Origin: Sphingomonadaceae bacterium | Lineage (GTDB): Bacteria > Pseudomonadota > Alphaproteobacteria > Sphingomonadales > Sphingomonadaceae | Reading direction: 5' to 3' | NCBI GenBank assembly: GCA_030147805.1 | Contig: JASBUR010000017.1 | Location: 91,858 to 155,857 of the forward strand | Length of the DNA stretch: 64,000 bases | Shown here: in pieces, positions 44,250 to 54,474 of the stretch | How the letters are laid out: the number at the start of each line of letters is the position of its first letter | How positions within the stretch are numbered: position 1 is the first letter of the stretch | Notes under the pieces: generated by a model | Databases searched by the model: none | What the model was told of the DNA's origin: nothing | The model's input: only the letters and a program-made list of their open reading frames with translations | Position numbers and translations under genes: made by a program

Positions 44250-44993
44250 ATGGCCGGTCATTCCAAATTCAAGAACATCATGCACCGCAAGGGGGCGCAG
44301 GATAAGAAGCGCTCGGCGCTCTTCTCCAAGCTCAGCCGCGAGGTCACCGTGGCGGCCAAGATGGGCCTGCCCGATCCCAACGCCAACGCGCGGCTGCGCG
44401 CCGCCGTGCTGGCGGCGCGGGCCGGCGGCATGCCCAAGGAGAATATCGAGCGGGCGATCAACAAGGCGGGCGGCAGCGACGGCGAGAATTACGAGGAGAT
44501 TCGCTACGAGGGCTTCGGTCCGGGTGGCGTCAGCCTGATCATCGAGACGCTGACCGACAACCGCAACCGCACCGCCACCAACGTGCGCACCATCGTCTCG
44601 AAGAACGGCGGCAATCTCGGCGCCAGCGGCTCGGTCAGCCACGGCTTCGCGCGGCTCGGCCTGATCAGCTATCCGGCGTCGGCGGGCGATGCCGAAAAGG
44701 TGTTCGAGGCCGCGCTCGAGGCCGGCGCCGACGACGTCGAATCGAGCGAGGAGGGTCATGAGATCTGGACCTCGGTCGAGAACCTCCACGAGGTGGCGAA
44801 GGCGCTCGAGGCGGTGCTCGGCGAGGCCGAAGGCACCAAGCTGGCGTGGAAGCCGGGCCTCATGGTCACCGTCGGCGAGGATGACGCCGGCACGCTCTTG
44901 AAGCTGATCGACGCGCTCGAGGACGACGACGACGTCCAGACGGTCTGGGGCAATTACGACGTGCCCGACGAAGTGCTGGCGAAGCTGGGCTGA
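44250..44993 (+). CDS. yebC: YebC/PmpR family regulator
   Basis: 247 residues. [21 protein letters not shown] is the invariant N-terminus; [14 protein letters not shown] and [23 protein letters not shown] follow. YebC proteins bind DNA or the ribosome and help translation of difficult motifs in some bacteria. Usually upstream of ruvC; here a minus-strand gene sits between. Confidence 0.96.
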   Translation: MAGHSKFKNIMHRKGAQDKKRSALFSKLSREVTVAAKMGLPDPNANARLRAAVLAARAGGMPKENIERAINKAGGSDGENYEEIRYEGFGPGGVSLIIETLTDNRNRTATNVRTIVSKNGGNLGASGSVSHGFARLGLISYPASAGDAEKVFEAALEAGADDVESSEEGHEIWTSVENLHEVAKALEAVLGEAEGTKLAWKPGLMVTVGEDDAGTLLKLIDALEDDDDVQTVWGNYDVPDEVLAKLG

Positions 44994-45011
44994 GTCAGGA
45001 TGCGCCTGCCG

Positions 45012-45380
45012 TCATGGCGGCGGGTCGGCGGTACAGAAATCGACCAGCGTGCGCACCGAGCGCGCGTCGGCGAATCGTCTGGGATGGAAGATCACCAGTT
45101 CGCTCCCGTCGCCAGCCTCGCGCAGGTCGATGACGACGCGCGGGCCCGAGCCTCCGATGGGGCCGAGATGGCGAAACGACAGCGCCAAGGTGCGACCTCC
45201 GGGGGAATCGGTACCCGACACGGTTCCGACCGCGGTCCAATGGTCGTTGACGCATTTCTCGATTTCGGCAGCGCTTCGGGCGGACGTCAACGCGTAGGTC
45301 CTTCCGGTCAGGCGAAGATCAGCGACGCCCGCGGCGGCCGTGAGCAACATCAGCAACCCAGAACAGATGGTGCGTCGCAT
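45012..45380 (-). CDS. Small exported protein of unknown function
   Basis: 122 residues from ATG 45380; GGGAGGA precedes it at good spacing. Signal peptide [20 protein letters not shown]. The mature part has [47 protein letters not shown] and two Cys (EKCVNDH, DFCTADP) that may form a disulfide. It lies on the opposite strand between yebC and ruvC and ends 19 bases after the yebC stop. No family recognised. Confidence 0.75.
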   Translation of the reverse strand: MRRTICSGLLMLLTAAAGVADLRLTGRTYALTSARSAAEIEKCVNDHWTAVGTVSGTDSPGGRTLALSFRHLGPIGGSGPRVVIDLREAGDGSELVIFHPRRFADARSVRTLVDFCTADPPP

Positions 45381-45494
45381 GCCATCCTCCCGTCGTCGGC
45401 CGAGTATAGTCGAATGTCGACGAGAAGCGATCGATGGGTGCGTCGCGGAAAACGCCGCCTTGGGAAACCGCCGCGATCGGCTAAGGTGGCCGCC

Positions 45495-45992
45495 ATGATC
45501 CTCATCGGCCTCGATCCGGGCCTCCAATCCACCGGCTGGGGCGTCATCGAGGCGCAGGGCAACCGCTTGCGTCATGTCGCCAACGGCCAGGTAAAGAGTC
45601 GCGCCGACGACGCGCTCGGCCAGCGGCTGACGCAGCTGTTCGAGGCGCTCGAAGCGATCATCGCCGAGCATCGACCGGCGGCCGCCGCGGTCGAGGAGAC
45701 CTTCGTCAACCAGAACCCGCGGTCAACGCTCAAGCTCGGCCAGGCGCGCGGCGTCGCGATGCTCGCCGCGGCGCGCTCGGGGATCGTCGTCGGCGAATAT
45801 GCGCCCAACGCGATCAAGAAGGCGGTGGTCGGCGTCGGCCATGCCGACAAGGACCAGGTCCATGCGATGGTGAAGCGGCTTCTGCCGGGCGTCGAGATCG
45901 CCGGGGCCGACGCCGCCGACGCGCTCGCGGTCGCGATCGCGCATGCGCACATCATGAGCACGCACAAGGCGCTGGAAAGGGTTCGCGCGTGA
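45495..45992 (+). CDS. ruvC: Holliday-junction resolvase RuvC
   Basis: 165 residues. [16 protein letters not shown] holds the first active-site Asp, [10 protein letters not shown] the Glu, and [15 protein letters not shown] the last acidic residues. RuvC cuts Holliday junctions as a dimer with RuvAB. The GTG start of ruvA overlaps its stop by four bases. Confidence 0.97.
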   Translation: MILIGLDPGLQSTGWGVIEAQGNRLRHVANGQVKSRADDALGQRLTQLFEALEAIIAEHRPAAAAVEETFVNQNPRSTLKLGQARGVAMLAAARSGIVVGEYAPNAIKKAVVGVGHADKDQVHAMVKRLLPGVEIAGADAADALAVAIAHAHIMSTHKALERVRA

Positions 45993-46603
45993 TCGCACGG
46001 TTGTCGGGGGTGCTGGCGTCGTCGGGCGCCGACAGCGCGGTGATCGACGTCAACGGCGTCGGCTATCTGGTGTCGGCCTCGGCGCGGACGCTCGCGGCGT
46101 TCGGGCCGATCGGCTCGGCGGTCGTCGCGCATGTCGAGACTCAGGTCCGCGAGGATGCGATCCAGCTGTTCGGCTTCGCGCATGAGGACGAGCGCGACTG
46201 GTTCCGGCTGCTGACCACGGTGCAGGGCGTCGGCGGCCGCGTCGCGCTGGCCATCCTGTCGGTGCTGCCGCCCGCCGACATCCAGGCCGCCATCGCGATG
46301 AAGGATACCGCGAGCGTGGCGCGCGCCAACGGCGTCGGCCCCAAGCTCGCGGCGCGCATCGTCAACGAATTGAAGGACAAGGCGGGCAGCATCGCCAGCG
46401 GCGCCGGCCCGGCGCTTTCGGTGCAGGCGGTGGCGGCGTCGCCGGCCGACAGCGCCGCGCGCGACGCCTTGTCAGCGCTTGCCAACCTCGGCTTCCGCCC
46501 CGCCGAAGCCGGCCGCGCCGTCGCCGAGGCGCAGGCCGAGCTCGGCGCCGATGCATCATTCGGCGATTTGGTGCGCGTGGCGCTCAAGAAGAGCGGCAGT
46601 TGA
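45989..46603 (+). CDS. ruvA: Holliday-junction helicase subunit RuvA
   Basis: 204 residues from GTG 45989. The OB fold ([31 protein letters not shown]), helix-hairpin-helix region ([22 protein letters not shown] and [21 protein letters not shown]) and the C-terminal RuvB-contact domain ([15 protein letters not shown]) are in order. It forms the tetramer that holds the junction. A family B repeat separates it from ruvB. Confidence 0.97.
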   Translation: MIARLSGVLASSGADSAVIDVNGVGYLVSASARTLAAFGPIGSAVVAHVETQVREDAIQLFGFAHEDERDWFRLLTTVQGVGGRVALAILSVLPPADIQAAIAMKDTASVARANGVGPKLAARIVNELKDKAGSIASGAGPALSVQAVAASPADSAARDALSALANLGFRPAEAGRAVAEAQAELGADASFGDLVRVALKKSGS

Positions 46604-46684
46604 TGGCCGCCGCCATCTGGACCGCCTCTGCGCTCCCCCCGAGCTCGTCGGAGGGTGAGGGGCGCGCTCCGGCGTTGTGCAGGC

Positions 46685-46716
46685 GCTCGCCCTTCGACAA
46701 GCTCAGGGTGAGCGCT
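46685..46716. repeat. Intergenic repeat, family B, between ruvA and ruvB
   Basis: GCTCGCCCTTCGACAAGCTC followed by AGGGTGAGCGCT. The same unit occurs at 54324 and, inverted, at 54384. The CCTTCGACAAGCTCAGGGTGA type is widespread in sphingomonad and related genomes. Confidence 0.7.
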
Positions 46717-46732
46717 GGAAGGGCGTGGCGCA

Positions 46733-47776
46733 ATGGCTAGCGACGACAGCGATCGCATGATCAGCGGCAACCGGCGCCCCGAAGACGTCGACGCCGCGCT
46801 GCGGCCGAAGGCGCTCGACGAGTTCGTCGGGCAGAAGGCGGCGCGCGAGAATCTGCGCGTGTTCATCTCGGCCGCCCGGCAGCGCGGCGACGCGCTCGAC
46901 CATGTGCTGTTCCACGGTCCGCCCGGGCTCGGCAAGACGACGCTGGCGCAGATCGTCGCGCGCGAGCTCGGCGTCGGCTTTCGCGCCACATCGGGACCGG
47001 TGATCGCCAAGGCGGGCGACCTGGCGGCGCTGCTGACCAATCTCGAACCGCGCGACGTGCTGTTCATCGACGAGATCCACCGGCTCAATCCGGCGGTCGA
47101 GGAGGTGCTGTACCCGGCAATGGAGGATCGCGCGCTCGACCTGATGATCGGCGAGGGGCCGTCGGCGCGCTCGGTGCGCATCGACCTGCCGCCGTTCACG
47201 CTGGTCGGGGCGACGACGCGCGCGGGACTGGTCACCACCCCCTTGCGCGACCGCTTCGGCATCCCGGTGCGGCTGCAATTCTACTCGGTCGACGAGCTCG
47301 AGCAGGTCGTGCGCCGCGCCGCCGGGCTGCTCGACCTCGATCTCACCGACGAGGGCGCGCGCGAGATCGCCGGCCGGTCGCGCGGCACGCCGCGCATCGC
47401 CGGCCGGCTGATGCGCCGGGTGCGCGACTTCGCGCTGGTCGCGGAGTCGGGTCGCGTGGACGCGCGCATCGCCGATGCCGCGCTCAACCGGCTCGAGGTC
47501 GACAAGCTCGGGCTCGACGCGATGGACCGGCGCTACCTGACGATGATCGCCGACATCTACCGCGGCGGTCCGGTCGGCGTGGAGACGCTCGCCGCCGGCC
47601 TCTCGGAAGCGCGCGACAGCATCGAGGAGGTGATCGAGCCCTTCCTCATCCAGGCGGGACTGGTGGCGCGGACCGCGCGCGGCCGCATGCTCAACCCGCT
47701 GGCGTGGAGGCATCTCGGGCTGACGCCGCCGCGCGATGCGCCGGGGCCGGCGCTGCCGCTGCTCGACGAGGCGTGA
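46733..47776 (+). CDS. ruvB: Holliday-junction helicase motor RuvB
   Basis: 347 residues. AAA+ motor: [12 protein letters not shown] start, Walker [10 protein letters not shown] near 62, Walker [11 protein letters not shown] near 110, sensor [18 protein letters not shown] and the C-terminal winged helix. Drives branch migration with RuvA. Separated from ruvA by 129 bases that contain a family B repeat, while in many relatives the two genes touch. Confidence 0.97.
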   Translation: MASDDSDRMISGNRRPEDVDAALRPKALDEFVGQKAARENLRVFISAARQRGDALDHVLFHGPPGLGKTTLAQIVARELGVGFRATSGPVIAKAGDLAALLTNLEPRDVLFIDEIHRLNPAVEEVLYPAMEDRALDLMIGEGPSARSVRIDLPPFTLVGATTRAGLVTTPLRDRFGIPVRLQFYSVDELEQVVRRAAGLLDLDLTDEGAREIAGRSRGTPRIAGRLMRRVRDFALVAESGRVDARIADAALNRLEVDKLGLDAMDRRYLTMIADIYRGGPVGVETLAAGLSEARDSIEEVIEPFLIQAGLVARTARGRMLNPLAWRHLGLTPPRDAPGPALPLLDEA

Positions 47777-47854
47777 CGTCGGCGGGGCGGGCCGCCACCT
47801 GCGCCGAACCGCCGCCTTTGGTTTTCGATTCATCTTCCCGTATCAGCAAGAAAG

Positions 47855-48319
47855 ATGAACAGCCCGACCGATAGCGTCAGCGAGCCCTATTCGGGCGCCT
47901 TTGCCGGCGCCGAGCATCGCTTCGCGCTGCGCGTCTATTTCGAGGATACCGACCTGTCGGGCATCGTCTACCACGCCAACTACCTGCGGTTCATGGAGCG
48001 GGCGCGCTCGGACATGCTGCGCTGCGCCGGGATCGATCAGCGCGCGGCGATGGACGGCGGCACCGGCTACTATGCCGTCCACGACCTGCGGATCACCTAC
48101 CGCCGGCCGGCGAAGCTCGAGGATCCGCTGCTGGTGCGCAGCCGGGTCGTCGCCGTCCGCGCCGCCGCCTGCGAGATCGCGCAGGACATCTGGCGCGGCG
48201 ACACATTGTTGACCGAAGGCCGCGTTACCGCGGCGTTTCTGGGAATGGACGGGCGACCCAAGCGGCAGCCCGGCGAATGGCGCGAGACGTTCGAACGGCT
48301 CGCCGCGCGTAGCGATTGA
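47855..48319 (+). CDS. ybgC: Acyl-CoA thioesterase YbgC (Tol-Pal associated)
   Basis: 154 residues. Hot-dog fold with YFEDTDLSGIVYHANYLRFMERAR, which contains the Asp and His of the YbgC active site. It is first in the ybgC-tolQRAB-pal unit; the TolQ gene begins 15 bases after the stop. YbgC hydrolyses acyl-CoA thioesters and is linked to phospholipid metabolism at the inner membrane. Confidence 0.94.
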   Translation: MNSPTDSVSEPYSGAFAGAEHRFALRVYFEDTDLSGIVYHANYLRFMERARSDMLRCAGIDQRAAMDGGTGYYAVHDLRITYRRPAKLEDPLLVRSRVVAVRAAACEIAQDIWRGDTLLTEGRVTAAFLGMDGRPKRQPGEWRETFERLAARSD

Positions 48320-48333
48320 GGATGAGGACTTAG

Positions 48334-49038
48334 ATGAACGAAGCTGCCATAGGCCTTGCGGACGCCGCCTCGCTGTCGCCGTGGGCGCTGTTCCTCCAGG
48401 CGGACATCGTCGTGAAGGTGGTGATGGTCGGGCTGCTGCTCGCCAGCATCTGGTCGTGGGCGATCATCCTCGACCGTGCGCGCAAGCTCAAGTCGATCAA
48501 CCGCGAAGCCGCGAAGTTCGAGGATCATTTCTGGCAGTCGGAGTCGATCGACAATCTCTACGAGAAGTCGCAGAAGTCGAAGCATCCGTCGGCGCAGATC
48601 TTCAACGCCGGCATGAGCGAGTGGAAGCGTTCGCTGGCCAAGGGCCGGCTCGACCGCGAGGGCGTCCGGTCGCGGCTCACCAGCATCATGAACGTGGCGA
48701 TCGCGCGCGAGATCGACGAACTGTCCGACCGGCTCAACATCCTCGCCACCGTCGGCTCGGTCGCGCCGTTCGTCGGGCTGTTCGGGACCGTGTGGGGCAT
48801 CATGCGCGCCTTCACCGCGATCGCCGCGACGCAGAACACCACGCTCGCCGTCGTCGCGCCGGGCATCGCCGAGGCGCTGTTCGCCACCGCGATCGGCCTG
48901 TTCGCCGCCATCCCGGCGGTCATCGGCTACAACCGGCTGCTGCACGGCATCGGCCGCATCGAGGCGCGGCTGTCGCATTTCGCCGACGAGTTCCACGGTC
49001 TCCTGTCGCGGCAGCTCGACGGGATGGAGGAAAAATAG
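48334..49038 (+). CDS. tolQ: TolQ, proton-channel subunit of Tol-Pal
   Basis: 234 residues with three membrane segments (VVKVVMVGLLLASIWSWAIIL, ILATVGSVAPFVGLFGTVWGIM, ATAIGLFAAIPAVIGYN). ExbB/TolQ family. With TolR it uses the proton gradient to energise TolA during cell division. Gene three bases from tolR. Confidence 0.97.
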   Translation: MNEAAIGLADAASLSPWALFLQADIVVKVVMVGLLLASIWSWAIILDRARKLKSINREAAKFEDHFWQSESIDNLYEKSQKSKHPSAQIFNAGMSEWKRSLAKGRLDREGVRSRLTSIMNVAIAREIDELSDRLNILATVGSVAPFVGLFGTVWGIMRAFTAIAATQNTTLAVVAPGIAEALFATAIGLFAAIPAVIGYNRLLHGIGRIEARLSHFADEFHGLLSRQLDGMEEK

Positions 49039-49041
49039 CCG

Positions 49042-49500
49042 ATGGCGATGAACATGGGCGGTGGCCGCGGCACGCGCCGCGCGCCGATGGCCGAGATCAA
49101 CGTCACGCCGCTCGTCGACGTCATGCTGGTGTTGCTGATCATCTTCATGATCACCGCACCGCTCCTCGTCTCGGGCGTGCCCGTCGACCTGCCCGACAGC
49201 CGGGCGGGCGCGTTGAAGCAGGACAATACGCCGGTGCAGGTGTCGCTCGACCGTGAAGGCAGGCTGTTCATCGACGAGCAAGCTGTCGCCGACGATGGTT
49301 TGGCGGCGAAGCTGACGGCGATCCGCGACGCGCGCGCCGCCGACGAGCCGCGCGTCTATGTGCGCGCCGACAGCAGCCTCGACTATGGCCGCGTCATGCG
49401 CGTCGTCGGCGAGGTCAACGCGGCGGGGTTCACCAAGGTCGCGCTGGTGAGCGAGGGTACGGGCCAGACGACGGGGCGGGAGCAGCCGGACGAGGAATGA
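49042..49500 (+). CDS. tolR: TolR, stator/energy subunit of Tol-Pal
   Basis: 152 residues. One membrane segment near 25-45 (INVTPLVDVMLVLLIIFMIT) with the essential Asp in PLVDVMLV, then a periplasmic domain ending VNAAGFTKVALVSEG. Works with TolQ. Four-base overlap with tolA. Confidence 0.97.
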   Translation: MAMNMGGGRGTRRAPMAEINVTPLVDVMLVLLIIFMITAPLLVSGVPVDLPDSRAGALKQDNTPVQVSLDREGRLFIDEQAVADDGLAAKLTAIRDARAADEPRVYVRADSSLDYGRVMRVVGEVNAAGFTKVALVSEGTGQTTGREQPDEE

Positions 49501-50333
49501 CCGAAGGACGCGCCTTGATCCTGACCGGCGTCGCGCACCTGGCGCTGCTCGCCGGCCTGTCGCTGACCTGGTCGATGCAGCAGTCGTCGTTCCCGAGCTT
49601 CAGCGAGGCGGTGCCCGTCGAGATCGTCGAGATCAGCGACGTGCCGCGCATCACCGAGCCGCCCAAGCCGTCGATCGACGCGGCGCCGCAGGAACTGACC
49701 GAAGACGCGGCGCCCGAGATCTCGCCGGTCGAGGCGGCCGCGCCCGAGCCCGAGCCGGCGCCCGAGCCCGTCAAGCTGTCGCCGGTGCCGGCGCTCGAGG
49801 CGAAGCCCAAGCCGTTGCCCGAGCCCAGGAAGCCGGCGCCCCCGAAGGCCGAGGCCAAGCCCAAGGCGGTCAAGAAGGCCGATACCGCGACCGAGGCGCA
49901 GGAACTGTCGAGCCTGATCGACAAGGCGCTGCCCAAGGCGCGCCGCCGTCCGGTCGATACCTCGGACGTCGCCAGGTCGATCGAAAAATCGCTGCCGCAG
50001 GGTGCGAGGCTCGATGCACGCGCGACCGCGACGCTCGAGCAGGCGATCCGCAGCCAGGTCGCCCCCTGCTGGAACCCGCCGCTCGGCGGCGAGGACGTCC
50101 GCAACATGACCGTGCTGCTGCGTATCCAGCTCAACCGCGGCGGCGCCGTCGTCGGTGCGCCCGAGGTGCTCGCGCAAACCGGGGTGACGGCAGGCAACCA
50201 GGCCTATGCCCGCGCGTTTGCCGAAAGCGCGCGGCGCGCGGTGATCCGCTGCTCGCCGCTGCAGCTGCCGGCGGAATATTTCGATTCGTGGAAGCTGTTC
50301 GAGCTTAATTTCGATCCGTCGAAGATGACCTGA
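49497..50333 (+). CDS. tolA: TolA-like protein of the Tol-Pal system
   Basis: 278 residues. N-terminal membrane anchor (LTGVAHLALLAGLSLTWSM), a Pro/Glu/Lys/Ala-rich middle (EPEPAPEPVKLSPVPALEAKPKPLPE), and a TolA/TonB C-terminal domain (IRSQVAPCWNPPLGGEDVRN, AFAESARRAVIRCSPLQLP). Two Cys in the end domain probably pair. It spans the periplasm to reach TolB and Pal. Identification rests on position and architecture, since sequence is poorly conserved. Confidence 0.92.
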   Translation: MTEGRALILTGVAHLALLAGLSLTWSMQQSSFPSFSEAVPVEIVEISDVPRITEPPKPSIDAAPQELTEDAAPEISPVEAAAPEPEPAPEPVKLSPVPALEAKPKPLPEPRKPAPPKAEAKPKAVKKADTATEAQELSSLIDKALPKARRRPVDTSDVARSIEKSLPQGARLDARATATLEQAIRSQVAPCWNPPLGGEDVRNMTVLLRIQLNRGGAVVGAPEVLAQTGVTAGNQAYARAFAESARRAVIRCSPLQLPAEYFDSWKLFELNFDPSKMT

Positions 50334-50342
50334 GGAGCGACG

Positions 50343-51677
50343 ATGCGCTTGTTTCCCCTGATGTTCGCGTTGCTGACGGTCATCGCCGCGCCGGCGCACG
50401 CCGTACTCCGCGTCGACATCAACAGCGGCATCCAGCAGCCGATGCCGATCGCGGTGCCTGCCTTTGCGACGCCGGCGGTGGCGCCGACCGCCGCCGGCTC
50501 GACCGACGTGCTCGGCCGGCAGATGGCCGAGGTGATCGCCAACGACCTTGCGAGTTCGGGACTGTTCCGGCCGCTCGACCCCGCCGCCTACACGACGCGC
50601 GTCGGCTTCCCCGACGTCGCCGCGCCGCAGTTCCCGAGCTGGCGGACGATCGCCGCGCAGGCGCTGGTGACCGGCTCGGTGCAGGCCAACGCCGACGGTA
50701 CGATCACGCTCGGCTGCTATCTCTACGACGTCTTTTCGGAAGAGCGGCTCGACGCGCAGAATTTCACCGCCACCGTTCCGACGTGGCGGCGGCTGGCGCA
50801 TCGCTGCGCCGATCTCGTCTATTCGCGGCTGACCGGCGAAACCGGCTATTTCGACAGCCGCATCGTCTATGTCTCGGAGACCGGACCCAAGACCAGCCGC
50901 ATCAAGCGGCTGGCGATCATGGACCAGGACGGCGCCAACCATCGCTTCCTCACCAACGGCCAAAGCCTGGTGCTGACGCCGCGCTTCGCGCCCAACCAGC
51001 AGACGATCGCCTATATGAGCTTCGCGCAGAACCGGCCGCGCGTATACGTCTACAACATCGGCTCGGGCTCGCAGCAGCTCGTCGGCGACTTCCCCAACAT
51101 GAGCTTCGCGCCGCGCTTCGCGCCCGACGGCAACAGCCTGGTGCTGTCGATGGCGCAGGCCGGCAATACCGACATCTACCGCCTCGACATCGGCTCGCGC
51201 CGCCTGACGCGGCTCACGACGTCGCCCGGCATCGACACCGCGGCGAGCTATTCGCCCGACGGCACCAAGATCGTCTTCGAATCGGACCGCGGCGGCGGCC
51301 AGCAGATCTACGTCATGAACGCCGACGGCTCGGGCCAGCAGCGCATCAGCTTCGGCGACGGCCGCTATGCGACGCCGGTATGGAGCCCGCGCGGCGACCT
51401 CATCGCCTTCACCAAGATGGGCGGCGGCCAGTTCAAGATCGGCGTGATGCGGCCCGACGGCGGCGGCGAGCGGCTGCTCACCAACAGCTGGCAGGACGAA
51501 GGCCCGACCTGGTCGCCCAACGGGCGCGTCATCATGTTCTTCCGTACCGGCCAGTCGTCGCGCTCGCGCGCCGGCAACGCCGATCTGTGGTCGGTCGACC
51601 TCACCGGCCTCAACGAACGGCGAATTCAGACGCCGCTCGATGGATCGGATCCGGCATGGTCGCCGTTGTTGCGTTAA
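50343..51677 (+). CDS. tolB: TolB, periplasmic beta-propeller
   Basis: 444 residues. Signal peptide to about residue 22; an N-terminal alpha/beta domain ([20 protein letters not shown]); then a six-bladed propeller with repeats such as [42 protein letters not shown] and [11 protein letters not shown]. It binds Pal and is displaced by TolA. Located nine bases after tolA and 45 before pal. Confidence 0.97.
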   Translation: MRLFPLMFALLTVIAAPAHAVLRVDINSGIQQPMPIAVPAFATPAVAPTAAGSTDVLGRQMAEVIANDLASSGLFRPLDPAAYTTRVGFPDVAAPQFPSWRTIAAQALVTGSVQANADGTITLGCYLYDVFSEERLDAQNFTATVPTWRRLAHRCADLVYSRLTGETGYFDSRIVYVSETGPKTSRIKRLAIMDQDGANHRFLTNGQSLVLTPRFAPNQQTIAYMSFAQNRPRVYVYNIGSGSQQLVGDFPNMSFAPRFAPDGNSLVLSMAQAGNTDIYRLDIGSRRLTRLTTSPGIDTAASYSPDGTKIVFESDRGGGQQIYVMNADGSGQQRISFGDGRYATPVWSPRGDLIAFTKMGGGQFKIGVMRPDGGGERLLTNSWQDEGPTWSPNGRVIMFFRTGQSSRSRAGNADLWSVDLTGLNERRIQTPLDGSDPAWSPLLR

Positions 51678-51722
51678 AGGCGGACCCTTCTAGAATCGTA
51701 ACGAAGACCCAAGGAGACGGAT

Positions 51723-52268
51723 ATGCGCTCGCTTCCCCTGCAGGCCCTGGTGATCGCCGGGCTGGTCGCCACCACGGCATGCTCGAAGAAGAAGGAGGAC
51801 CTGCCGCCGCCGCCGCCGCCCGCCGCGACGACCACCACGACCACGACCGACAGCGGCGCCGGCGCCAACACCGGCGCGGTGACCAGCAGCGCCGTCCCCG
51901 GCTCGGCCGCCGATTTCCAGCAGCAGGCGGGCGACCGCGTCTATTTTGCCTATGACAGCTACGAGCTCGACGAGGCCTCGCGCGGCACGCTGTCGAAGCA
52001 GGCGAGCTGGCTGCAGCGCTACGGCAACGTCCGCATCACCGTCGAAGGCCATGCCGACGAGCGCGGCACGCGCGAGTACAACCTCGCGCTCGGCGACCGC
52101 CGCGCCAATGCGGTGAAGAACTATCTCGCCGCGCAGGGCGTCGGTGCCGGCCGCATCTCGACGATCTCCTACGGCAAGGAGCGCCCCGAGGTTCAGGGTT
52201 CCGACGAGGAGAGCTTTGCGCAGAACCGCCGCGGCGTGACCGTCATCTCGGGTGGCGCGGCGAGCTGA
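51723..52268 (+). CDS. pal: Pal, peptidoglycan-associated lipoprotein
   Basis: 181 residues. Lipobox ATTAC with Cys near 21 (CSKKKEDLPPPPPP). Thr-rich linker, then an OmpA-like domain: VYFAYDSYELDEASRG, ITVEGHADERGTREYNLALGDRRA, the peptidoglycan-binding site. Anchors the outer membrane to the wall and is the end of the Tol-Pal unit. AAGGAGACGG precedes the ATG. Confidence 0.97.
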   Translation: MRSLPLQALVIAGLVATTACSKKKEDLPPPPPPAATTTTTTTDSGAGANTGAVTSSAVPGSAADFQQQAGDRVYFAYDSYELDEASRGTLSKQASWLQRYGNVRITVEGHADERGTREYNLALGDRRANAVKNYLAAQGVGAGRISTISYGKERPEVQGSDEESFAQNRRGVTVISGGAAS

Positions 52269-52327
52269 CGTCTACCGCCGGGCGCACGTCTCGCGTATAG
52301 GGCGGCCACGATGAAGCGAGGCCGTAA

Positions 52328-53452
52328 ATGAGCGTGCGCCCCTGGCGGGACATTTCCCGCCGCAAATCCCGGCAGATCATGGTCGGCAACGTGCCGGTCG
52401 GCGGCGATGCGCCGATCACCGTGCAGACGATGACCAACACGCTGACCTCCGACGCCAAGGCGACGATCGACCAGATCCGCCGCTGCGAGGACGCCGGCGC
52501 CGACATCATTCGCGTGTCCTGCCCCGACGTCGAATCGACCGCGGCGCTCAAGCAGATCGTGCGCGCGGCGCGCGTGCCGATCGTCGCCGACATCCATTTT
52601 CACTACAAACGCGCGCTCGAGGCCGCCGACGCCGGCGCCGCCTGCCTGCGCATCAACCCCGGCAACATCGGCTCGGCCGAGCGCGTGCGCGAAGTCGTCA
52701 ACGCCGCCAAGGCCAATGGCTGCGCCATCCGCATCGGCGTCAATGCCGGCAGCCTCGAAAAGGACCTGCTCGAAAAATATGGCGAGCCGTGCCCCGAGGC
52801 GCTCGTCGAAAGCGCGCTCGATCATATCCGCCTGCTCGAGGAGCATGATTTTCGCGACTACAAGGTCGCGGTGAAGGCGAGCGACGTGTTCCTCGCGGTG
52901 GCGGCCTACCAGCAGCTCGCCGAGGCGGTCGACTGCCCGCTGCATCTCGGCATCACCGAAGCCGGCGGGCTGATCGGCGGCACGGTCAAATCGTCGATCG
53001 GTATCGGCTCGCTGCTGTGGTTCGGCATCGGCGATACGGTCCGCGTGTCGCTGTCGGCCGAACCCGAGGAGGAGGTGCGCGTCGGCTTCGAGATCCTGAA
53101 GGCGCTCGGGCTGCGGCATCGCGGCGTCCGCGTCGTGTCGTGCCCGTCGTGCGCGCGCCAGGGCTTCAACGTCATCAAGACCGTCGAGGCGCTCGAGCAG
53201 CGGCTGTCGCACATCCGCACGCCGCTGTCGCTGTCGGTGCTCGGCTGCGTGGTGAACGGCCCCGGCGAGGCGCGCGAGACCGACATCGGCGTCACCGGCG
53301 GCGGTGCCGGCAAGCATATGGTCTATCTGTCGGGCGTCACCGACCATCACATCAACGACGAGAATATGGTCGACCATATCGTCAGCCTCGTCGAGAAGAA
53401 GGCCGCCGAAATCGAGGCCGCGGCGCAGTCGCAAGCGGTCGCCGCCGAATGA
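52328..53452 (+). CDS. ispG: IspG (GcpE), HMBPP synthase
   Basis: 374 residues. Start [23 protein letters not shown]-barrel region [47 protein letters not shown]. The C-terminal [4Fe-4S] ligands are in [12 protein letters not shown] and [12 protein letters not shown]. It reduces MEcPP to HMBPP in the non-mevalonate isoprenoid pathway. Four-base overlap with the TfoX-like gene. Confidence 0.97.
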   Translation: MSVRPWRDISRRKSRQIMVGNVPVGGDAPITVQTMTNTLTSDAKATIDQIRRCEDAGADIIRVSCPDVESTAALKQIVRAARVPIVADIHFHYKRALEAADAGAACLRINPGNIGSAERVREVVNAAKANGCAIRIGVNAGSLEKDLLEKYGEPCPEALVESALDHIRLLEEHDFRDYKVAVKASDVFLAVAAYQQLAEAVDCPLHLGITEAGGLIGGTVKSSIGIGSLLWFGIGDTVRVSLSAEPEEEVRVGFEILKALGLRHRGVRVVSCPSCARQGFNVIKTVEALEQRLSHIRTPLSLSVLGCVVNGPGEARETDIGVTGGGAGKHMVYLSGVTDHHINDENMVDHIVSLVEKKAAEIEAAAQSQAVAAE

Positions 53453-53775
53453 GCGAGGCGCTGACCGCCGATCTGAAGGAGCAGCTGGCGGCGCTCGGCG
53501 ACGTCAGCGTCCGCAAGACCTTCGGCGAGCTGGCACTCTACATCGACAAATGCATGACCGGGCTGATCCTCGACGGCGAGCTCTATCTCAAGACCGATGC
53601 GGCGACCGTCGCGGCGTATGAGGATCGCAAGGCTTTCACCTACGAGATGGGCGACAAGGTCGTTACCACCGCCTTTCGCCAGGTCCCTGACAGCGCCTAC
53701 GACGATCCGGCCGAGCTGCTGCGCCGCGCCGCCGCCGCCTTCGAGATCGCCGGCCGCGGCAAGAAGAAGAAATGA
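53449..53775 (+). CDS. TfoX N-terminal-domain protein
   Basis: 108 residues. [38 protein letters not shown] matches the TfoX N-terminal domain; the C-terminus is basic (GRGKKKK). Full-length TfoX has a second domain, absent here. Single-domain members are common in alphaproteobacteria with no proven role. ATGA overlap with ispG and a four-base overlap with the acetyltransferase gene. Confidence 0.88.
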   Translation: MSEALTADLKEQLAALGDVSVRKTFGELALYIDKCMTGLILDGELYLKTDAATVAAYEDRKAFTYEMGDKVVTTAFRQVPDSAYDDPAELLRRAAAAFEIAGRGKKKK

Positions 53776-54251
53776 CCGTCACACTCCGCGCCGCCGCGCC
53801 TGCCGACGTTCCGACCATCCTGCGTTTCGTCAAGGAGCTCGCGACCTACGAGCGCGAGCCCGATGCGGTGAAGGCGACCGAGGCCGATCTGCAGCGCGTG
53901 CTGTTCGGCGAACGGCCCTATGCCGAGGCGCTCATTGCCGAGGAGGGCGCCACGCCACTGGGCTTCGCGCTGTTCTTCCACAATTTCTCGACGTGGGAGG
54001 GCAAGCCGGGGATCTATCTCGAGGACCTCTACGTCACGCCCGGCGCGCGCGGGGAGGGGGTCGGCAAGGCGCTGCTGGCCCGGCTCGCGGCGCTCGCCGT
54101 CGAACGCGACTGCGCGCGGCTCGAATGGTCGGTGCTCGACTGGAACGAACCGGCGATCGCCTTCTACCGCTCGATCGGCGCGGCCTCGATGGACGAGTGG
54201 ACGGTCAATCGGGTGGCGGGTGAAGCGCTGACAGCGCTGGCGACGAGCTGA
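53772..54251 (+). CDS. GNAT-family N-acetyltransferase
   Basis: 159 residues. LYVTPGARGEGVGKALLARLAALA near 85-108 contains the acetyl-CoA motif RGxGxGKAL; EDLYV and EWSVLDWNEPAIAFYRSIGA are typical of the diamine/spermidine acetyltransferase-like branch. The acceptor is unknown. Overlaps the TfoX-like gene and is last in the unit; a nested inverted repeat follows. Confidence 0.92.
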   Translation: MTVTLRAAAPADVPTILRFVKELATYEREPDAVKATEADLQRVLFGERPYAEALIAEEGATPLGFALFFHNFSTWEGKPGIYLEDLYVTPGARGEGVGKALLARLAALAVERDCARLEWSVLDWNEPAIAFYRSIGAASMDEWTVNRVAGEALTALATS

Positions 54252-54273
54252 AGCCTTCCACCACGCGCTATAT

Positions 54274-54451
54274 CGTCATCCCCGCGAAGGCGGGGACCCA
54301 CTCAAGACCAAGCCATGTCATTTGCGCTCACCCTGAGCGTGTCGAAGGGCGAGCTTGCCCGAACGTCCCAGCGCGCCAATCCTGCTTCGACAAGCTCAGC
54401 ATGAGCGCTTGAGGTGTTCAGGACTGGGTCCCCGCCTTCGCGGGGATGACG
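54274..54451. repeat. Nested 178-bp inverted repeat (families A and B)
   Basis: The outer arms, 54274-54300 and 54425-54451, are 27-bp perfect reverse complements (family A, CGTCATCCCCGCG...). Inside, GCGCTCACCCTGAGCGTGTC at 54324 and its inverted, slightly changed partner at 54384-54408 are family B. It lies between convergent genes and could form a long cruciform or a bidirectional terminator. Confidence 0.8.
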
Positions 54452-54474
54452 GTTAAGACAGGTCGCGGTTACGC

